Source: Cryptomeria japonica (taxonomy: Eukaryota; Streptophyta; Pinopsida; Cupressales; Cupressaceae). Taken from it: a stretch of 64,000 bases of DNA. Both the position numbers and the translations under genes were made by a program. Each line of letters starts with the position of its first letter. The first letter of the stretch is position 1. The DNA lies in assembly GCF_030272615.1 (NCBI RefSeq), contig NC_081413.1:721014367-721078366 (forward strand). The letters are read 5' to 3'. Shown here piece by piece: positions 1 through 12,190 of this stretch. The notes under the pieces are model-generated. The model was not told the origin of the DNA and made no database searches. It saw only the letters and a program-made list of their open reading frames with translations.

Positions 1-202
1 AATGGAAAGAATGACAATCTAAATATAATTTGTATTCACATAGAAAAACTGTACATTCAAAATAAAATAAACAAGCAGATATAAAGAGGAGGCAAAAACA
101 GTTGTAAACTGTTATACAAAACTACCGGAACCGAAAAACCTAATAAATAAACTAATGAAAAATTAATCTAGATAAAACTAAACCCATGATGAGATATTAA
201 CA
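1..202 (-). repeat. 3' LTR of copia A (partial)
   Basis: It matches the right-hand LTR at 4523-4782 almost base for base up to GAGATATTAACA, the complement of the LTR start TGTTAATATCTC. The element-sense 3' part lies left of the window. Confidence 0.93.
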
Positions 203-212
203 TCCCCCCCTT
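203..212 (-). promoter_or_regulatory. Polypurine tract of copia A
   Basis: On the minus strand a run of A and seven G (complement of TCCCCCCCTT) directly precedes the LTR start TGTTAA. This is the usual site of plus-strand priming. Confidence 0.85.
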
Positions 213-3200
213 AATCTGAAGGGGTTAAGCCGAGCATTTCTCTGAACTTCTCAAACTTTTCTCTGCCCAAAGCCTTGGTAAGAATATCTGCTGGTTGATC
301 TGCAGTGGGGCAATATTTAAGGTATATGATGCCATCTTTCACATAATGTCGAATCAAATGAAACTTTATATTGATGTGCTTGGTGCGATCATGAAATACT
401 GGATTTTTAGCCAGTTTGATAGTAGATTGATTGTTAATGAAGAGTGGAGTTGATGAAATCTGTGGTGTTTGCAAGTCTTCAAGAATTCTTTGAAACTATA
501 AGATTTCCCGAATTGCTTCAAAGGCGGCCATATATTCAGCTTCGGAAGAAGAGGCAGCTGGAACAGATTGCTTTTTAGATCTCCAAGAGATGACAACAGA
601 TCCAAGATACATTAAATACCCAAATGTAGATTTTCCATCTGTGGAATCACCCGCATAATCAGAATCGGAATAGCCAACCAAAGAAAATTGGTTTGTCTTG
701 GAGTATTTGAGCCCATAGTGTTGATTACCTTGCAAATAGCGAAGAATGCGTTTGGCAGCTAACCAATGAGTTTCTCTAGGTTGTTGCATAAACCTTGAAA
801 TAACTCCAACAACAAAAGAAATATCCGGATGGGTAGTTGTAGCATAAATCAAACTACCAACAACTTTCCTATAGATAGTTGCATCAACCAATGCTAAAGG
901 GTCATCTAAAGAGAGCTTAAGATTTTGCTCCATAGGAGTACTAAGGGGTTTACAATCAGCCATGCCAAACTTATGCAAAAGTTCACCAATATATTTTTGT
1001 TGGGTGATAAAAATAAAATGAGGTGTTTGAGTTACCTCAATACCCAAATAGTAATGAAGATGGCCCAAATCAGTCATATCAAAACCTTGCTTTAGTTGTT
1101 CTTTCACATTTTGAATATTATTCTCATCAGGACCAATGATAAATAAATCATCCACATAAACAACAAGATAGACAATAATCTTATCAAGTTTTTTAACAAA
1201 AAGTGTGGCATCATCAAATTCAAAATGCTAGAAATTCAACTTTAAGAGATACTCGGTAAATTTTTCATACTAGGCTCGAGGAGCTTGTTTCAAACCATAT
1301 AATGATTTGACAAGCTTGCATACCTGATGTTCTTTTCCATTGTCTGCATACCCATCTAGTTGAGTCATATAAATTGATTCTTTGAGATCACCATTTAAGA
1401 ATGTTGTTTTAACATCCATTTGGTGAATTTTCCACCCACATTGAGCTGCAAGGGCCAACAAAGCACGAATGGTGGTCCATTTTGTTGTAGGTGCAAAGGT
1501 TTCGTCATAATCTATGCCCTCCTTTTGAGCATAACCTTTGGCAACAAGTCAGGCTTTGTGTTTGTCAAGTGTACCATCTGCTTTATATTTATTCTTGAAA
1601 ATCCACTTGCAGCCAATAGGTTTACAACCAAGTGGAGGATCAACCAACTGCCATGTGCCATTTTTTCAAAAGAGCATCATACTCATCTTGCATAGCTTTC
1701 CTCCATACTATAGTATTTTTGGCTTCATTATAGGATGACGGTTCAGAGTCAATTATGAGATTGAGTTCACCAATAGTCTCCAAGTTATCTGCACTATTGG
1801 TTTCAGCTTGGAGCCTTGCTTTGTAAGAGCTTCTTGTACCTATTTTACCTATTTCATCGGGTCTTAAATCTTTCAATGTTTGTTGGACTTGTTTTGTCCA
1901 CTTATGAGAAGGCTTTGGTTGCACAAAAGATGTGACCATTTCATTACTAGATGTTGTATTAGTGGTTAATAGTTCAAAGAGTTCAAGCTCATCATGATTG
2001 GTTTCTTCTTGGTCATTTATTGATGGAGCAACATGAATTAGATCACTTGGAGATATGGATTCTATATGTGGAATCTCACAAGAGTTTTCTATCAAAGGAG
2101 AAAAATTTGTAATGTTATCAAGGTGTTTGAATTTACATTCATCATTTTCAGCAATGTTGGAGGTTTCAACAAATACAACATCACATGTAATAAAAAAAGT
2201 TGTGTTGAATTCATCATACAACCGATATGCTTTGGAAGATTCTAAATAACCAAGAAAAATACACTTAATACTGTGATGTTGTAACTTACTTCTTTTGTCC
2301 TTGGGCATTAAAGCATAGCAAGTGGAACCAAAAATGCGAAGATGTCGAACAGAAGGAGGATATCCAAACCACACTTCATATGGAATAGATTGGTGTAATG
2401 CAGATGATGGAGATCTATTACGGAGATAAACTACAGTTCTTGCTACTTCAACCCGAAAATGTAATTTGATTCTTTTAAAATATAACATTGCACGAACCAT
2501 ATTCATGATAGTTCTATTCATTCATTCAACAACACCATTTTGTTGAGGAATACTTGGAACAGTAAGATGATGTTGGATCCCATTTTGACGTAGATAGTCC
2601 TCAAAAACTAGAGAAGTAAATTCTCCACCATTATTTGTTCGAAGAGTACCAATTTGAGATTGAGCTTGTTTTTCAATCATAACACAAAACCTTTTAAAAA
2701 TTTCAAAAGTTTCTGATTTTTGTTGCAAGAAATAAATCCAAGTCATGCAACTATAATCATCAATAAACAACATGAAATACTTAGATCCTCCCATAGAATT
2801 TACTGGTAAAGGCCCACATAAATCAGAATGAATAAGCTGCAATTTTCTTTGTGCTCTCCAAGTGGAGCGAGGAAAAGAATTTCTATGTTGCTTGGCAAGA
2901 ATACATGCTTCACATTTTTCAATTGTTTTAGACAAAACAGGTAAGCCATCAACACCATTCTTTTGCAAGATATGAATGTTATCATAACCAATATGCCCAA
3001 GTCTTACATGCCATAAAAGAATAGGAGATAGACTACCTTCTTCAGTAAGATATGCAAAAATTTTAGAAAAAGAAGTGCCATTTAGTTTTAATAATCTCCC
3101 ATCCTCACATCCAGTGAATACAACTTGATTATTTGATTGTTTTCTAACAACAACTTGCCCATCTTTTAACAGAATAAAGTAACCTTGTTGTCAAATCAAT

Positions 3201-3469
3201 ACTAGTGATAACAAATTACGTTGCAATTGAGGAATAAACAATACATCATGAAACACAAAGTCTGGAAGATTAGGCAACTTAAATTGAACAGTTCCTTTTC
3301 CAATAGGTTTGAGACTTGATTTATCAGCTAAATAAATTGGACCACATGCACTTTCATGAAATTTCTCAAAGTAATCACGTCGGAATGTCATATGTTGTGT
3401 GGCTCCAGTATCTAAGATCCAAGAATCATACCATGAGGAATTAGATGCAAAGTCAAAAACAGAAAGCAC
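211..3469 (-). pseudogene. Copia A pol: protease, integrase, RT, RNase H (broken)
   Basis: Protease lies at 3191-3469 with the active-site motif WILDTGATQHM. Integrase lies at about 2400-3020: an N-terminal zinc region (WHVRLGHI ... CEACILAKQ), a core beginning HSDLCGP, and PQQNGVVE. RT begins near 1660 and contains QMDVKTTFLNGDL and LYGLKQAPRA at 1270-1461, then YVDD and MTDLGHLHYYLGIEV near 1050-1160. RNase H covers 211 to about 700 and ends in the typical DQPADILTKAL. Breaks: a TGA for the conserved Arg of VVERMNR at 2522, a frameshift at the T6 run near 1662, and further stops between segments. The second catalytic Asp of integrase is Asn (RTNNGGEF, about 2629-2655). The element could not integrate by its own enzyme. 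A copia pol is otherwise about this length. Confidence 0.93.
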
Positions 3470-3607
3470 ATATTGATCACCATCACTATCACAAGCAAAT
3501 TGGGTTGCTCCTGGAATTTTATCATCTGAATGTTTATCATCATTATAAACTTTTGTTTTATCTTTTTGCTTAAAAGTATTTTCTTTAAAACTTTCTATCT
3601 TATCCCA

Positions 3608-4315
3608 TCACAACTTGCATTCATGTGCTTCATGACTTCCTTTTCTACCACATCTTTTACAATATAAATGTTGCCTATCATTTTGATTATCATTTTTCCT
3701 CCTTTGACCTCTACCTTTGCCTCTATCATTATAACCTCCTCTTGAAGAGCTCTTATTTAGAGGTTTTTCTTGGTGAGCAAAACAAACATTTTCATTAGTA
3801 TTATCTATTTTTCTTCCAAAAGCTTTTTCACGTTCAGCCAACTTTTCAACCAATAAATCAAAAGTAATGGTTTTCAATTGGTTACTTGCTTGAAGGGACT
3901 CTAGATAAGTAGAATGTGTTGGAAGGAGTGCCTTAATAAAAGCAATGAGATAAATATCAACTTTCCTACCACTAGCATTAACATCTTGTTTTATGGCTCT
4001 AATTTTAGAAGCCAAACTCATAACATCGCCATTTTTTAATTCAAGATTGAACAATTTTAATTGTAACTAAATAAATTCTAATTTTGAATGAGAATCAAAT
4101 AAATTCTTTAAATTGTCAAGGGCTTCCCAAGCAAATTTGCATCCTTGTATATGACGATATACATCTCCATTAACTGAAGCTCTTATCAAAGCCAAGGCTT
4201 TTGAATTTTTATAATTCCAAATTCCTTTTTCTTTAACATCTGTTGGTTCTGTAGGTTGGGTATCTTCATCACATATTTTATACCATAAATCATTAAAAAT
4301 TAATGTATTTTCCAC
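3608..4315 (-). pseudogene. Copia A gag with an aberrant zinc knuckle
   Basis: Two in-frame pieces (4067-4315 and 3608-4054) are split by one stop. The N-terminal part (WEALDNLKNLF) and the stretch ending AEREKAFGRK resemble the gag_pre-integrase/UBN2 type of copia gag. A basic Arg/Gly/Lys-rich segment follows, then a zinc knuckle YCKRCGRKGSHEAHEC at about 3610-3660. The usual spacing is C-x2-C-x4-H-x4-C; here there is one extra residue (Ser) before the His. Gag would form the particle and the knuckle bind RNA. Confidence 0.88.
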
Positions 4316-4509
4316 TTTTCTATGTCATTCCAACCAAGTATATTTTCCAGTTAATATTTCCCCAACCAATGAAACAATAGACTACATTGTAAATTGAAAA
4401 TAAATGTATATAGAATTTGCATAGTTTGCAAATTTATAGGATTGCTCAAAATCTCTTGCCAAACTTTACCAAATATAACAAAATATAAAATTCTTGTCCA
4501 AACTCCAAA

Positions 4510-4521
4510 GCTCTGATACCA
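4510..4521 (-). promoter_or_regulatory. Primer-binding site of copia A (initiator tRNA-Met type)
   Basis: The minus strand reads TGGTATCAGAGC, the standard complement of the 3' end of initiator tRNA-Met in plant copia elements, one base inside the LTR that ends CTAACA. Confidence 0.93.
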
Positions 4522-4522
4522 T

Positions 4523-4782
4523 TGTTAGCCCAGGGAAAAAATAACAATCTTGAATCTCTGTTAGCAACAGATAGAAAAAAGAATGGAAAGAATGGCAATC
4601 TGAATATAATTTGTATTCACATAAAAAAAATGTACATTCAAAATAAAATAAACAAGCAGATATAAAGAGGAGGCAAAAACAGTTGTAAACTGTTATACAA
4701 AACTGCCGGAACAGAAAAACCTAATAAATAAACTGATGAACAATTAATCTAAATAAAACTAAACCCATATGAGATATTAACA
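4523..4782 (-). repeat. 5' LTR of copia A (260 bp)
   Basis: Read on minus it starts TGTTAATATCTC and ends CTAACA, with TGTTA/TAACA inverted ends. It abuts the primer-binding site and is repeated at 1-202. Confidence 0.93.
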
Positions 4783-5319
4783 AAACTTACAAGTAATCAG
4801 TATTAAATCAATTTTCAAATGTGATTAGTTTTAGATAGATTTATATAATGCTTATTTTTAAATAAGTTTCTATATGTAAAATAATTTGTATAATAATCAA
4901 GGATGTACGATGTGCGAAGATTTTTGCAGCTCATAAGGAGGTAAGGACAGGAGCCAACACAAGTTCCAGTGGAGATGCATGGGCATTTGGCTGTGGTGGG
5001 AGACAAGGATGCTCAAAAGGACAAAGATAAGAATAGACCAGCCAAGGCTTCAAAGGGTGCAAAGAAGTCCAATCCCCTAGGGTTTCAAAGGTGGTTAAGG
5101 TAGATTGTCTTCCTCACTCTCCTTCGTCCCCAGATCCTTTGTACTCTGGCTCCTCTCCTCATCAATGGGTGCAAGAATAGACAGAATCCATTTCACGTCA
5201 GCTCGAATTTCTATAAATCTCAGGGTACTTTGGATAACCCTAAGCCTCTGCTAGATCTGCTTTTGTCAGACTCTTTCTCTCCTGATGCTTCTTGAGTTGG
5301 TTGGCAAATATGCTCTCTA

Positions 5320-6427
5320 GGGGACTCCAAACTGTGTCTGGTGAATGGACCAATGGTTTTTCATTTGTTTGGTTCTTGTATGGTTGAGGTTTCGAATGAG
5401 ATTGGTTCCAGATATCTCCTTGTTCGCTATTTGAGCAAGATGCCTCCAATTGACCAGTTTGTCGAGTGGATGAAGACAACTTTGAGCAATCTTTCTGCTC
5501 CTGTTATCGATATCCTTGATTTTGGTTTATTCCTACTTAGATTTGTCTCAGTGGAGGATTGATTGTTTGTTAAGCATAATGGTCCATGGTTTTTTTGGCC
5601 TTTCGGGCCTTTCCTTCACTGAGTGATCTATGTTCTTTGATCCAACTGCTGCTAAGATTACCTTGGTTCATATCTGGATTAGATTGTATAACCTTTTGCC
5701 AATCATGCGTGTGTTTGAGCTCCACTAAGACATGATTGAGAAAATTGGCTCCTTTGTGAAATTAGATTTTGTTGCCCCTTACAGTCACTATACTAGGGTT
5801 TGTGCCATTACCGACATCTCCAAATTGGTGCACCATTCTAATTTACTTCATTTTGCTCATGGCACTTGGGCCCAATACCTCAATAATGAAGGTCTCCCCT
5901 TCAGATGCTATCAATGTAACACGGTTGGGCATAAGGCTGTTGATTGTTCTAAGTCGGGTTCCCCTGATACCGATTTCATTTGGCGCAATCAAGGTAAGTG
6001 TTTTGCTACCCAAGACTTTTCTGCGACTACTCCTTCAGTTGAGGCGCTGACTGTGGCCTCCCCCACTATGGCACAAACTTCCTCTTCAACTTGAGTAGCC
6101 CCCAAGGAGCCTCCTCCTTCACTGTTGATTGCAGCCCATCCAAGTTATGTTCAACTTATTAAGGTGGCTGGTATTGAGTCCGACTTTGATGGTTCTTTTC
6201 CTTTCATGGATGGAATAGATAAGGATTACTTTGATTTTTGGATCTTGATGATGTGGTTGTTCCAGTTAGAAAAATCTGATATATGCCAAACTGCAAGTGT
6301 CATTTTTAGGAAGGGTCACAAATCTGAAGTAGAGAAGCATCGTAAATTCTGGGTGCTGGATAGACTTTGCCTTCATGGAGGGGGCTTCCTTAGAAATAGA
6401 GTTGGAACTGCTGAGATATTTTAGAAA
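5320..6427 (+). pseudogene. LINE ORF1 remnant (DUF4283-like with CCHC knuckle)
   Basis: Across frames one can follow a DUF4283-like domain: PPIDQFVEWMKT, then GPWFFWPFGPFL near 5580-5620, then ITLVHIWIRLYNLLP near 5655-5700. In the open stretch 5732-6094 follow IGSFVKLDFV and the zinc knuckle CYQCNTVGHKAVDC (C-x2-C-x4-H-x4-C). Several stops and frameshifts break the frame, for instance after FGPFLH. This architecture is typical of plant L1-type ORF1, an RNA-binding protein that packages the LINE transcript. The tail to 6427 is Ser/Pro-rich and then unrecognised. Confidence 0.75.
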
Positions 6428-6438
6428 AAAATTTAAAC

Positions 6439-6636
6439 TGGTGATCCCATGAATTTTGTAGTGTAGTTGAGCTTAAAAATTTAAGCTCCCAAATTTAAGG
6501 AAGCTGGTGGTCTAATGAATATAATATCTTTGTATTTGCATAATAAAAATAAGTAAAAATAATTTATTTCCCTCCAAAACTATTTTTGTCATTTACTTAA
6601 AAATAGAGCTTAAGCCCCCCTCATGGGATTCCTACC
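6439..6636. mobile_element. Candidate small inverted-repeat element (MITE-like)
   Basis: A roughly 200 bp AT-rich segment begins GGTGATCCCATGA and ends TCATGGGATTCCTACC, imperfect inverted ends. GAGCTTAA and TTAAGCTC subterminal inversions add to the symmetry. It interrupts the LINE remnant. No clear TSD was found, so this stays tentative. Confidence 0.35.
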
Positions 6637-6885
6637 TAAGAATACTAAGTAAGTTGTTCCTAGTGGGTGGTTGTTTATATAGCCTTTATGATTGTGATGA
6701 TTTGTTTTGCCTAGTGCTCTCTATTTCTTGTGCTTTTCTAGTGCTTTCTAAGCTTTTTTAGGATCCTCTAGTCATTTATTATTTTTTGTGCTCCCTATTT
6801 GTTGGTTTGAATCAGTTGTTATTATTTTATTTGTTCATTTATTGAGTGTGGGCTCCAATCCCACTTTTTATCAAATAAAAAAACT

Positions 6886-7090
6886 ATTTATATTTAAATA
6901 ATTAGTATTAATTTATTTTCAATGTAGTGAAGTGCTAGTTAACTCGTAAGAAAAAAAGTAATACTTTAATAATTAGTATTAAATTAATTTTAAAAATAAT
7001 GAATTCTAGTAAGAAATTTAAAAAAATAGGTTTAGTTGTTCTAGATGTTTTTGATGAATTTGTATATTAGTTTGTATTAATTTTTAAATA
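6886..7090. other. Unassigned AT-rich spacer
   Basis: Low-complexity A/T-rich sequence between two LINE remnants. No frame or repeat could be identified. Confidence 0.5.
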
Positions 7091-7140
7091 TACACATATC
7101 CACACAAACATATAAGAGGACACGAGGTCACTTCTCAAAG

Positions 7141-10100
7141 TCACATGGGCAATGCCCGAAAACAAAGATAGTAGAAATAACAATAAAGTCGCCTAAGCAA
7201 TGAGAGCAACAATAGTGGGAGGTGGAGGAGGATTTTGGTCATCCTATTTACCCCATACATTAGTGGCATGTAGGGTGACATTAGGAAGGGATCACCCCTC
7301 GTCAGCATTAGTCTCTCTCTCCTCTTTATCTTCATTTGTCTTAGGTGAAATTGTTAGAGCCAATTGAGGTAGCCACTTTGAAGAGTTTGGCCAATCACCA
7401 CCACCACTAGCCAAAGGCCATTCACAACCACCACTACTAGATGGCCCCACCTCACTCAAAGGTAGACCCTCTATGCAAGGGAGAGGTAGAGCGCCACTAA
7501 GCCAAGCCACTCCTACCATCAGAGTGGTAATGAAGGATTTGATGGACTAAGAACGCTAAGTCAAAAAGCTTCAACCATGTCTATGACTGTGAGGTAGAGA
7601 GTTGTTGTAGGAACTAGAACTATCTAGGGGGACCCTGGCCATAGTACAAGGGGCATTACTCTAGTGATCAAGTAACTCCTAAAGACGGGCCACATCCAAC
7701 ACCAATTTTTTTGCTTGAATTTGAATCTAAAGCATAACATTTTTACAAATAGAGGCTTTAGTAAAAATTGAAACAAAAGTATCCATAGAGTTGTGAGCAA
7801 AAATAACAACATTCCTATCTTTCCACAAGGATAAAATAATTTTCACTCTATAAGCATGTTCAATCTAGGTATACTTGAAGGGAATGCAAGGTTGATCCCC
7901 CAAAAGAACCACCTGCCAAGAAAAAGGTTGTGGTCGAAAGGGGCAAAAGAAGTCATGAATCCAACTCCATAAATGTTGAGCATAGTGGCAAAACTAGAAA
8001 AGGTGTTTGAAAGACTGCTTGGTTGTAGAATGGGCAATGAGGTTCCAGAATCGCCATATGCCTAAGGCGAGCGCCTGCAAGAAAGCCTTGGAAAAGAATG
8101 CACTAGGAAAAATGGGCAAGTTTAGGCTCAATGACAGTTGATCAGATGTTGTGAAAATATTGCTGCCAAACAGACAGAGGTGACTGCAAATGCCATCATA
8201 AATTTAAAGCAAGCACTATGGGAAGATGTAGATAGATCCAATGGTAACCCAAACATGACTTATAATTGTAGAAAGCGGTGTTAGGATGCTAATGCCAATT
8301 CTTTCACCAAGGTCTAATAGAGTGAATGCCAAGTTTGTGTACCATATTAAGTGATAGAGCTAACAAAAATGTGTCATATATCTCTCGATCTAACTGTAAA
8401 AGATGATAATGGTCTTTCAAATATTCCCAAGAATGGAGATTCATAGTAGCTTTGGAGAACAAATCACAGGGTGTATGAATGACTTTTTTATCAAACTGCA
8501 ATGCACGAACCCAATGCACACGAGCTAGGAGAAGTCCTTGAATTTGAATTAGAGGAGACCACCAGAGGTTATGCTAGTTGAAAGATAACTCGTCTCGAAA
8601 GCTAGAGCCAACCCATCAAAGCTAGGGCTTATCAAATCCCAGGCACACTAGATAATTTTGGCAAGAAAAGTGCCCTCGATATGAACACCCTCTTTCATAA
8701 CAAGAAGGCTTTGAAACCAAACCCTTCTAGGGAGGCTTATGGGCCAGAAAACTTGAAGAAATGCAATGTCTAAGAAGAATCTTGCAAGCCTCATTACCAT
8801 AAATAACACACACAATCCAATTGGCACAAAGAGTCGACCCTTGTCTCTAGGTGGAAAGAAGACCATGACCACCGAACTCGCATGGGAGGCAACAAAAATC
8901 TCAAGCAACATGGTGGAAACCCTTGTGGTCTTCAGAAGAGGCACATAAAAAATCATGAAGGAGCTTTTCCAACTTTATATAAGAGGCATTAGAGGGGGCC
9001 CAACAAGAAGAATAATATACATGGGTGGCCATAAATTTTTTAGAGAAAACCTGAAATTTACCAACCATCGAAAGTGGCTTGGTAATCCAATAAGAGATTT
9101 TCTTTTCAATTCTTGGTAATCCAAGGAGGCTTGAAAGGCAAAGAGAATACCTAGAAAATGAAAATTTTCCTCATGTCCAATCCACATCCACCCATACCCT
9201 AAAATCTAGTAAGGCATGAGAATAAATAATTGTTGATAGCATTGAGTTTTATGCCACTGGATGGCAGAACCAGAATCTAGACATAAATTGTCGAGGCATC
9301 AAACATGCTATTTGATATTTTACTCCTCTTCAATGAGTGTGAGAATAGTCACTTGCAAAATTCCCATTAATTAATTGGTTAGGTCAGTTAGGTAGGGCAA
9401 TTCCTCTAACTCTCCCAGAAGAGATAGAGTTTGCCAACAAATACCCAACTCTTTTAGTGCTCAACAAGAACATAAAAAGACAAAGCAAGATGACACCCTT
9501 GACAAATAGAATGTTGAAGCCCAAAAGCTACAAACTAGTCAGCACTGATGGTGATGCATGTAGAGGCATCCCCAAAGAGCATTTGCATAAATTAAATAAA
9601 GCACAGACCAAAGTCGAGAGCACCTAACGTAACAAAAATGAAAGGCCATTCAATGCAATCATAAGCATTAAAAAAGTCATTTTTTAGAAAGAGGGCTTGT
9701 TGCTTAGAGTGTCGGACCCATTTCATGCCTTCCCAAATGGAAATGATATTATCCAAAATAAACTTGGATTTAATAAAATTAATTTTCTCAGGATGAACAA
9801 TCTAAGGAAGCAAATGATAGATATTCAGAGCCAAGGCCTTAGCTATAATCTTTTAGATGACATTAAGTAGCGTGACCGATCATTGATTACAAATATTCTC
9901 TAGATCACTAGGTTTAGGTATGAAAAATAGCAAGTTGGTGACCATAAATGCGAAGGAACCATGATATTCATGGGATACCATAGTTCCACTAAGCGATCCA
10001 CCCAGATTGCTTAGTAGGATGACACTCAAGGTTCCAAAACCCTTTACACATTGGTCAATGTGGTCTTTTGAATTAAGCAAGGAAGTGTTTAAAAAAAGTT

Positions 10101-10860
10101 GTATTTGGGAGGTCATTCTTGGCCCACTCGCCAATTAATGCTAAACTTAATGGGAAAATGATCTGACAAGGTAACCTTGAGGAGAGGTATTAACAAAAGA
10201 TCTTGATAGGAGACAAAAGAGAGAAAAAATGTGTCATAATGATGGGACAATCAAAATGTTTAAGGACTATCATTTCCTGCCCATAAATTGCTCCACATGT
10301 GCCAAACTACTTGAGGGTGGTGGTGGTATGGATTGGGATCATAAAGACCCAATTTATTGTGCATGTAAAACCATGCCTCTCATTCATCAGTTATCCAACA
10401 AAATGCAAGGAACCTTCTTTGTGAGATGCCACCTCAACCATATTAAAATCTCCACACAAAACCCAAGTGGCGGGAGGCATTGAATTTGCAATCTATCGCC
10501 AAAGGGTAGATCTTTCAATAGCATCATTGTAAGCATAAACATTAATGATCCCAAATTGACATGAGGATCCAAACAAGTTGCTCAGTAGGATCTCATCCAT
10601 GATCAATCACATAAGAAGGCCACCATGACACAAAAAGGGTAATAACCCCTCCATGACCAACCTTATGATTGGAGGCGAAAACACTCTAGCTGGCCAAATA
10701 ACCCAACATGGTGTAGAAAGCATGAAAGAAGCAATCTTAATTTTCTAAAGACATAACACATTGATACTAGAATAATTCTATTGAGTATCGCATGGAATAC
10801 TTCTTGGTAAGGTTAGTGAGACCTCATGTAATGTCCTCTTCTTAACTAGTTGAGTTGGTG
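7141..10860 (-). pseudogene. LINE ORF2 (endonuclease and reverse transcriptase), broken
   Basis: The endonuclease is recognised from INVYAYNDAIERSTLW and WVLCGDFNMVEVAS near 10440-10560, with the expected catalytic Asp and Asn of CGDFN. The RT follows in other frames: IPKPSDLENICNQ (about 9880-9930), INFIKSKFILDNIISIWEGM (about 9730-9790), then ALFLKNDFFNAYD (about 9660-9700), which is RT motif A. The YADD-box area near 9350 is degraded. FLGILFAFQASL near 9130-9160 matches the thumb region that follows. The remainder to 7140 fits the zf-RVT/C-terminal part of plant LINEs only loosely. Stops and frameshifts every few hundred bases make activity impossible. Confidence 0.78.
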
Positions 10861-11290
10861 GACCTTTAGCCTATTCAGTTGGTTCCCTAGGCTATCGAGT
10901 TAAGGTTAGGGAACCTTGGAGGTAGTTTATCTAGTAGTTTGACAATATTTGATGGTTAGTTGAGTTTCCATCAGAATTATGAACAAAATACCTATTTTTA
11001 GAGTGATTTTGGATTAGACATCCAATATTTACTATTTTTAGTAAGTCAATTTTGAGAACTTGGATGAGTTGGTAGGGTTACTTATTTTAGGATTGTTGGT
11101 GGGTTCAATTTTGATGAATATCTCACTAATTTGTCTTTATTGTTATTATGGTTTATTTAATAAAGGACTATAAGGGGGCCAATAATAAAGTGAAAATAAC
11201 TTATTTTTAATATATGACCCCTTATATTTAATGAGACGTGAGAGAATTAAAAGAAACGAGACTTTTCCTTAATGAAGCTGGCTTGGTGAA
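10837..11290 (+). repeat. LTR-like fragment starting TGTAATGTCC
   Basis: TGTAATGTCCTCTTCTTAAC resembles the first bases of the GGGACATTACA-ended LTR family mapped elsewhere here (L, J, C, D). The matching far end was not found, so this would be a truncated copy between the two LINE ORFs. The right boundary is a guess. Confidence 0.3.
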
Positions 11291-11489
11291 GAGGCTTAAA
11301 CCTCTTGAGGAAAATATAAAAAGCATTTTGAGGAGTCATTTAAACATGCTGAGTTTGGATATTTAATATTGTTTTTGATTAAAAAGTAGCATTGACTAGG
11401 GCATTGACCCTTTACATAGTCAGAGACTATCAAAAACAAAAGCCCGCAGGTAGTAAAAATACAACACATTAGAGTGAGCAAGGTTGGAC

Positions 11490-12180
11490 AAAAGAAAAAG
11501 ACCTGTCCAACCTTCAACAACTCAGAACCAACTCAGGGAGGGGTATGGACACCCAAGCCTTGGGGGGTGGGGAGGACTTCCCCTTACCCTTGCAACAAAC
11601 AATAGTCCAAGCAATACTCTCATTGGGACCATCAAGGGAATGACCAAGCACCAAGGATATCGCTTGGAAACCATCACTAGAGCCAACAAAAGGCTGATGG
11701 GGGACAACAGTCAACTGTTGTAGAACAGAAGGAGACTGTTGCAAAACAACAGGCTATTGCAGAGGAGCAGCATTGGAGCAGAACCAATAGGTGTAGAAAA
11801 GAGCTGCAAGTCAAGGGCAGTGGGAGGAGCCAAAACAGTGGAATTGACCACAACATCAACAACATTAAGAGGCACTTCAACCTCCCTGGAGAAGCTATCT
11901 GAACCAAGATCAACAACATGGATATTCAAATGACTAGTAGTAGCATCCTTCCACCAAGTAGCAACACCTTTGTGGCGTGAAATGGAGCAGTCTGAAGCAA
12001 GATGGTCCATAGAAAAACATTTCCGACAGCGAAAGGAGAGCTCTCAAACTCCATTGGTTGTGTCCAAGGCCGATCCCCAACCATGAGAACCACATCTCCC
12101 GGGAGAGGCGAGGAGATGTCAATATCAACTAAGATGCAGGCAGAGGTAGTGTGGTTCATTGAATATTGTTATTTCTTCTA
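11490..12180 (-). pseudogene. LINE ORF1 remnant with CCHC knuckle
   Basis: In one frame VDIDISSPLPGDVVLMVGDR and MEFESSPF lead, after a frameshift near 12040, into a second frame with CRKCFSMDHLASDC, a C-x2-C-x4-H-x4-C zinc knuckle. That order (conserved Pro/Gly-rich stretch, then knuckle, then a low-complexity tail) is typical of plant L1 ORF1. The tail to about 11700 is Val/Leu/Ser-rich and has lost its frame. Confidence 0.7.
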
Positions 12181-12190
12181 GAGAAAATTG

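Larger units (their letters stand above)
1..4782 (-). mobile_element. Copia element A (Ty1/copia LTR retrotransposon), left LTR cut by window edge
   Basis: Read on the minus strand, the order is LTR, primer-binding site, gag, protease, integrase, reverse transcriptase, RNase H, polypurine tract, LTR. Integrase before RT is the diagnostic Ty1/copia order. The two LTRs differ at only about ten positions by eye over some 200 bp, so the insertion is fairly young, yet the coding part has several stops and one frameshift. Gag, protease and integrase share one frame as a single polyprotein; the frame changes at a T6 run near 1662-1667, and RT and RNase H follow in the new frame. The left end lies outside the window, so the TSD cannot be checked; the right flank begins AAACT. 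Confidence 0.95.
4890..6885 (+). mobile_element. Internally deleted LINE (+): ORF1 remnant and 3' end
   Basis: An L1-like ORF1 remnant (5320-6427) is followed by a 3' end at about 6650-6885 that closes with a short A-rich tail (ATCAAATAAAAAAAC) after the phrase GTGGGCTCCAATCCCAC. ORF2 is absent, so the copy was deleted or rearranged. The left boundary is uncertain. An AT-rich candidate MITE sits between ORF1 and the 3' end. Confidence 0.65.
7090..12190 (-). mobile_element. Long degraded L1-type LINE on minus strand
   Basis: Read on minus, an ORF1-like piece with a CCHC knuckle (12180 down to about 11490) is followed by an ORF2 with endonuclease (about 10860-10390), reverse transcriptase (about 10130-9000) and a C-terminal region down to 7140. 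Every part is broken by frameshifts and stops. There is no clear poly-A at the 3' end. An LTR-like sequence near 10837-11290 separates the ORFs more widely than usual for a plant L1 and may be an insertion. Confidence 0.8.
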
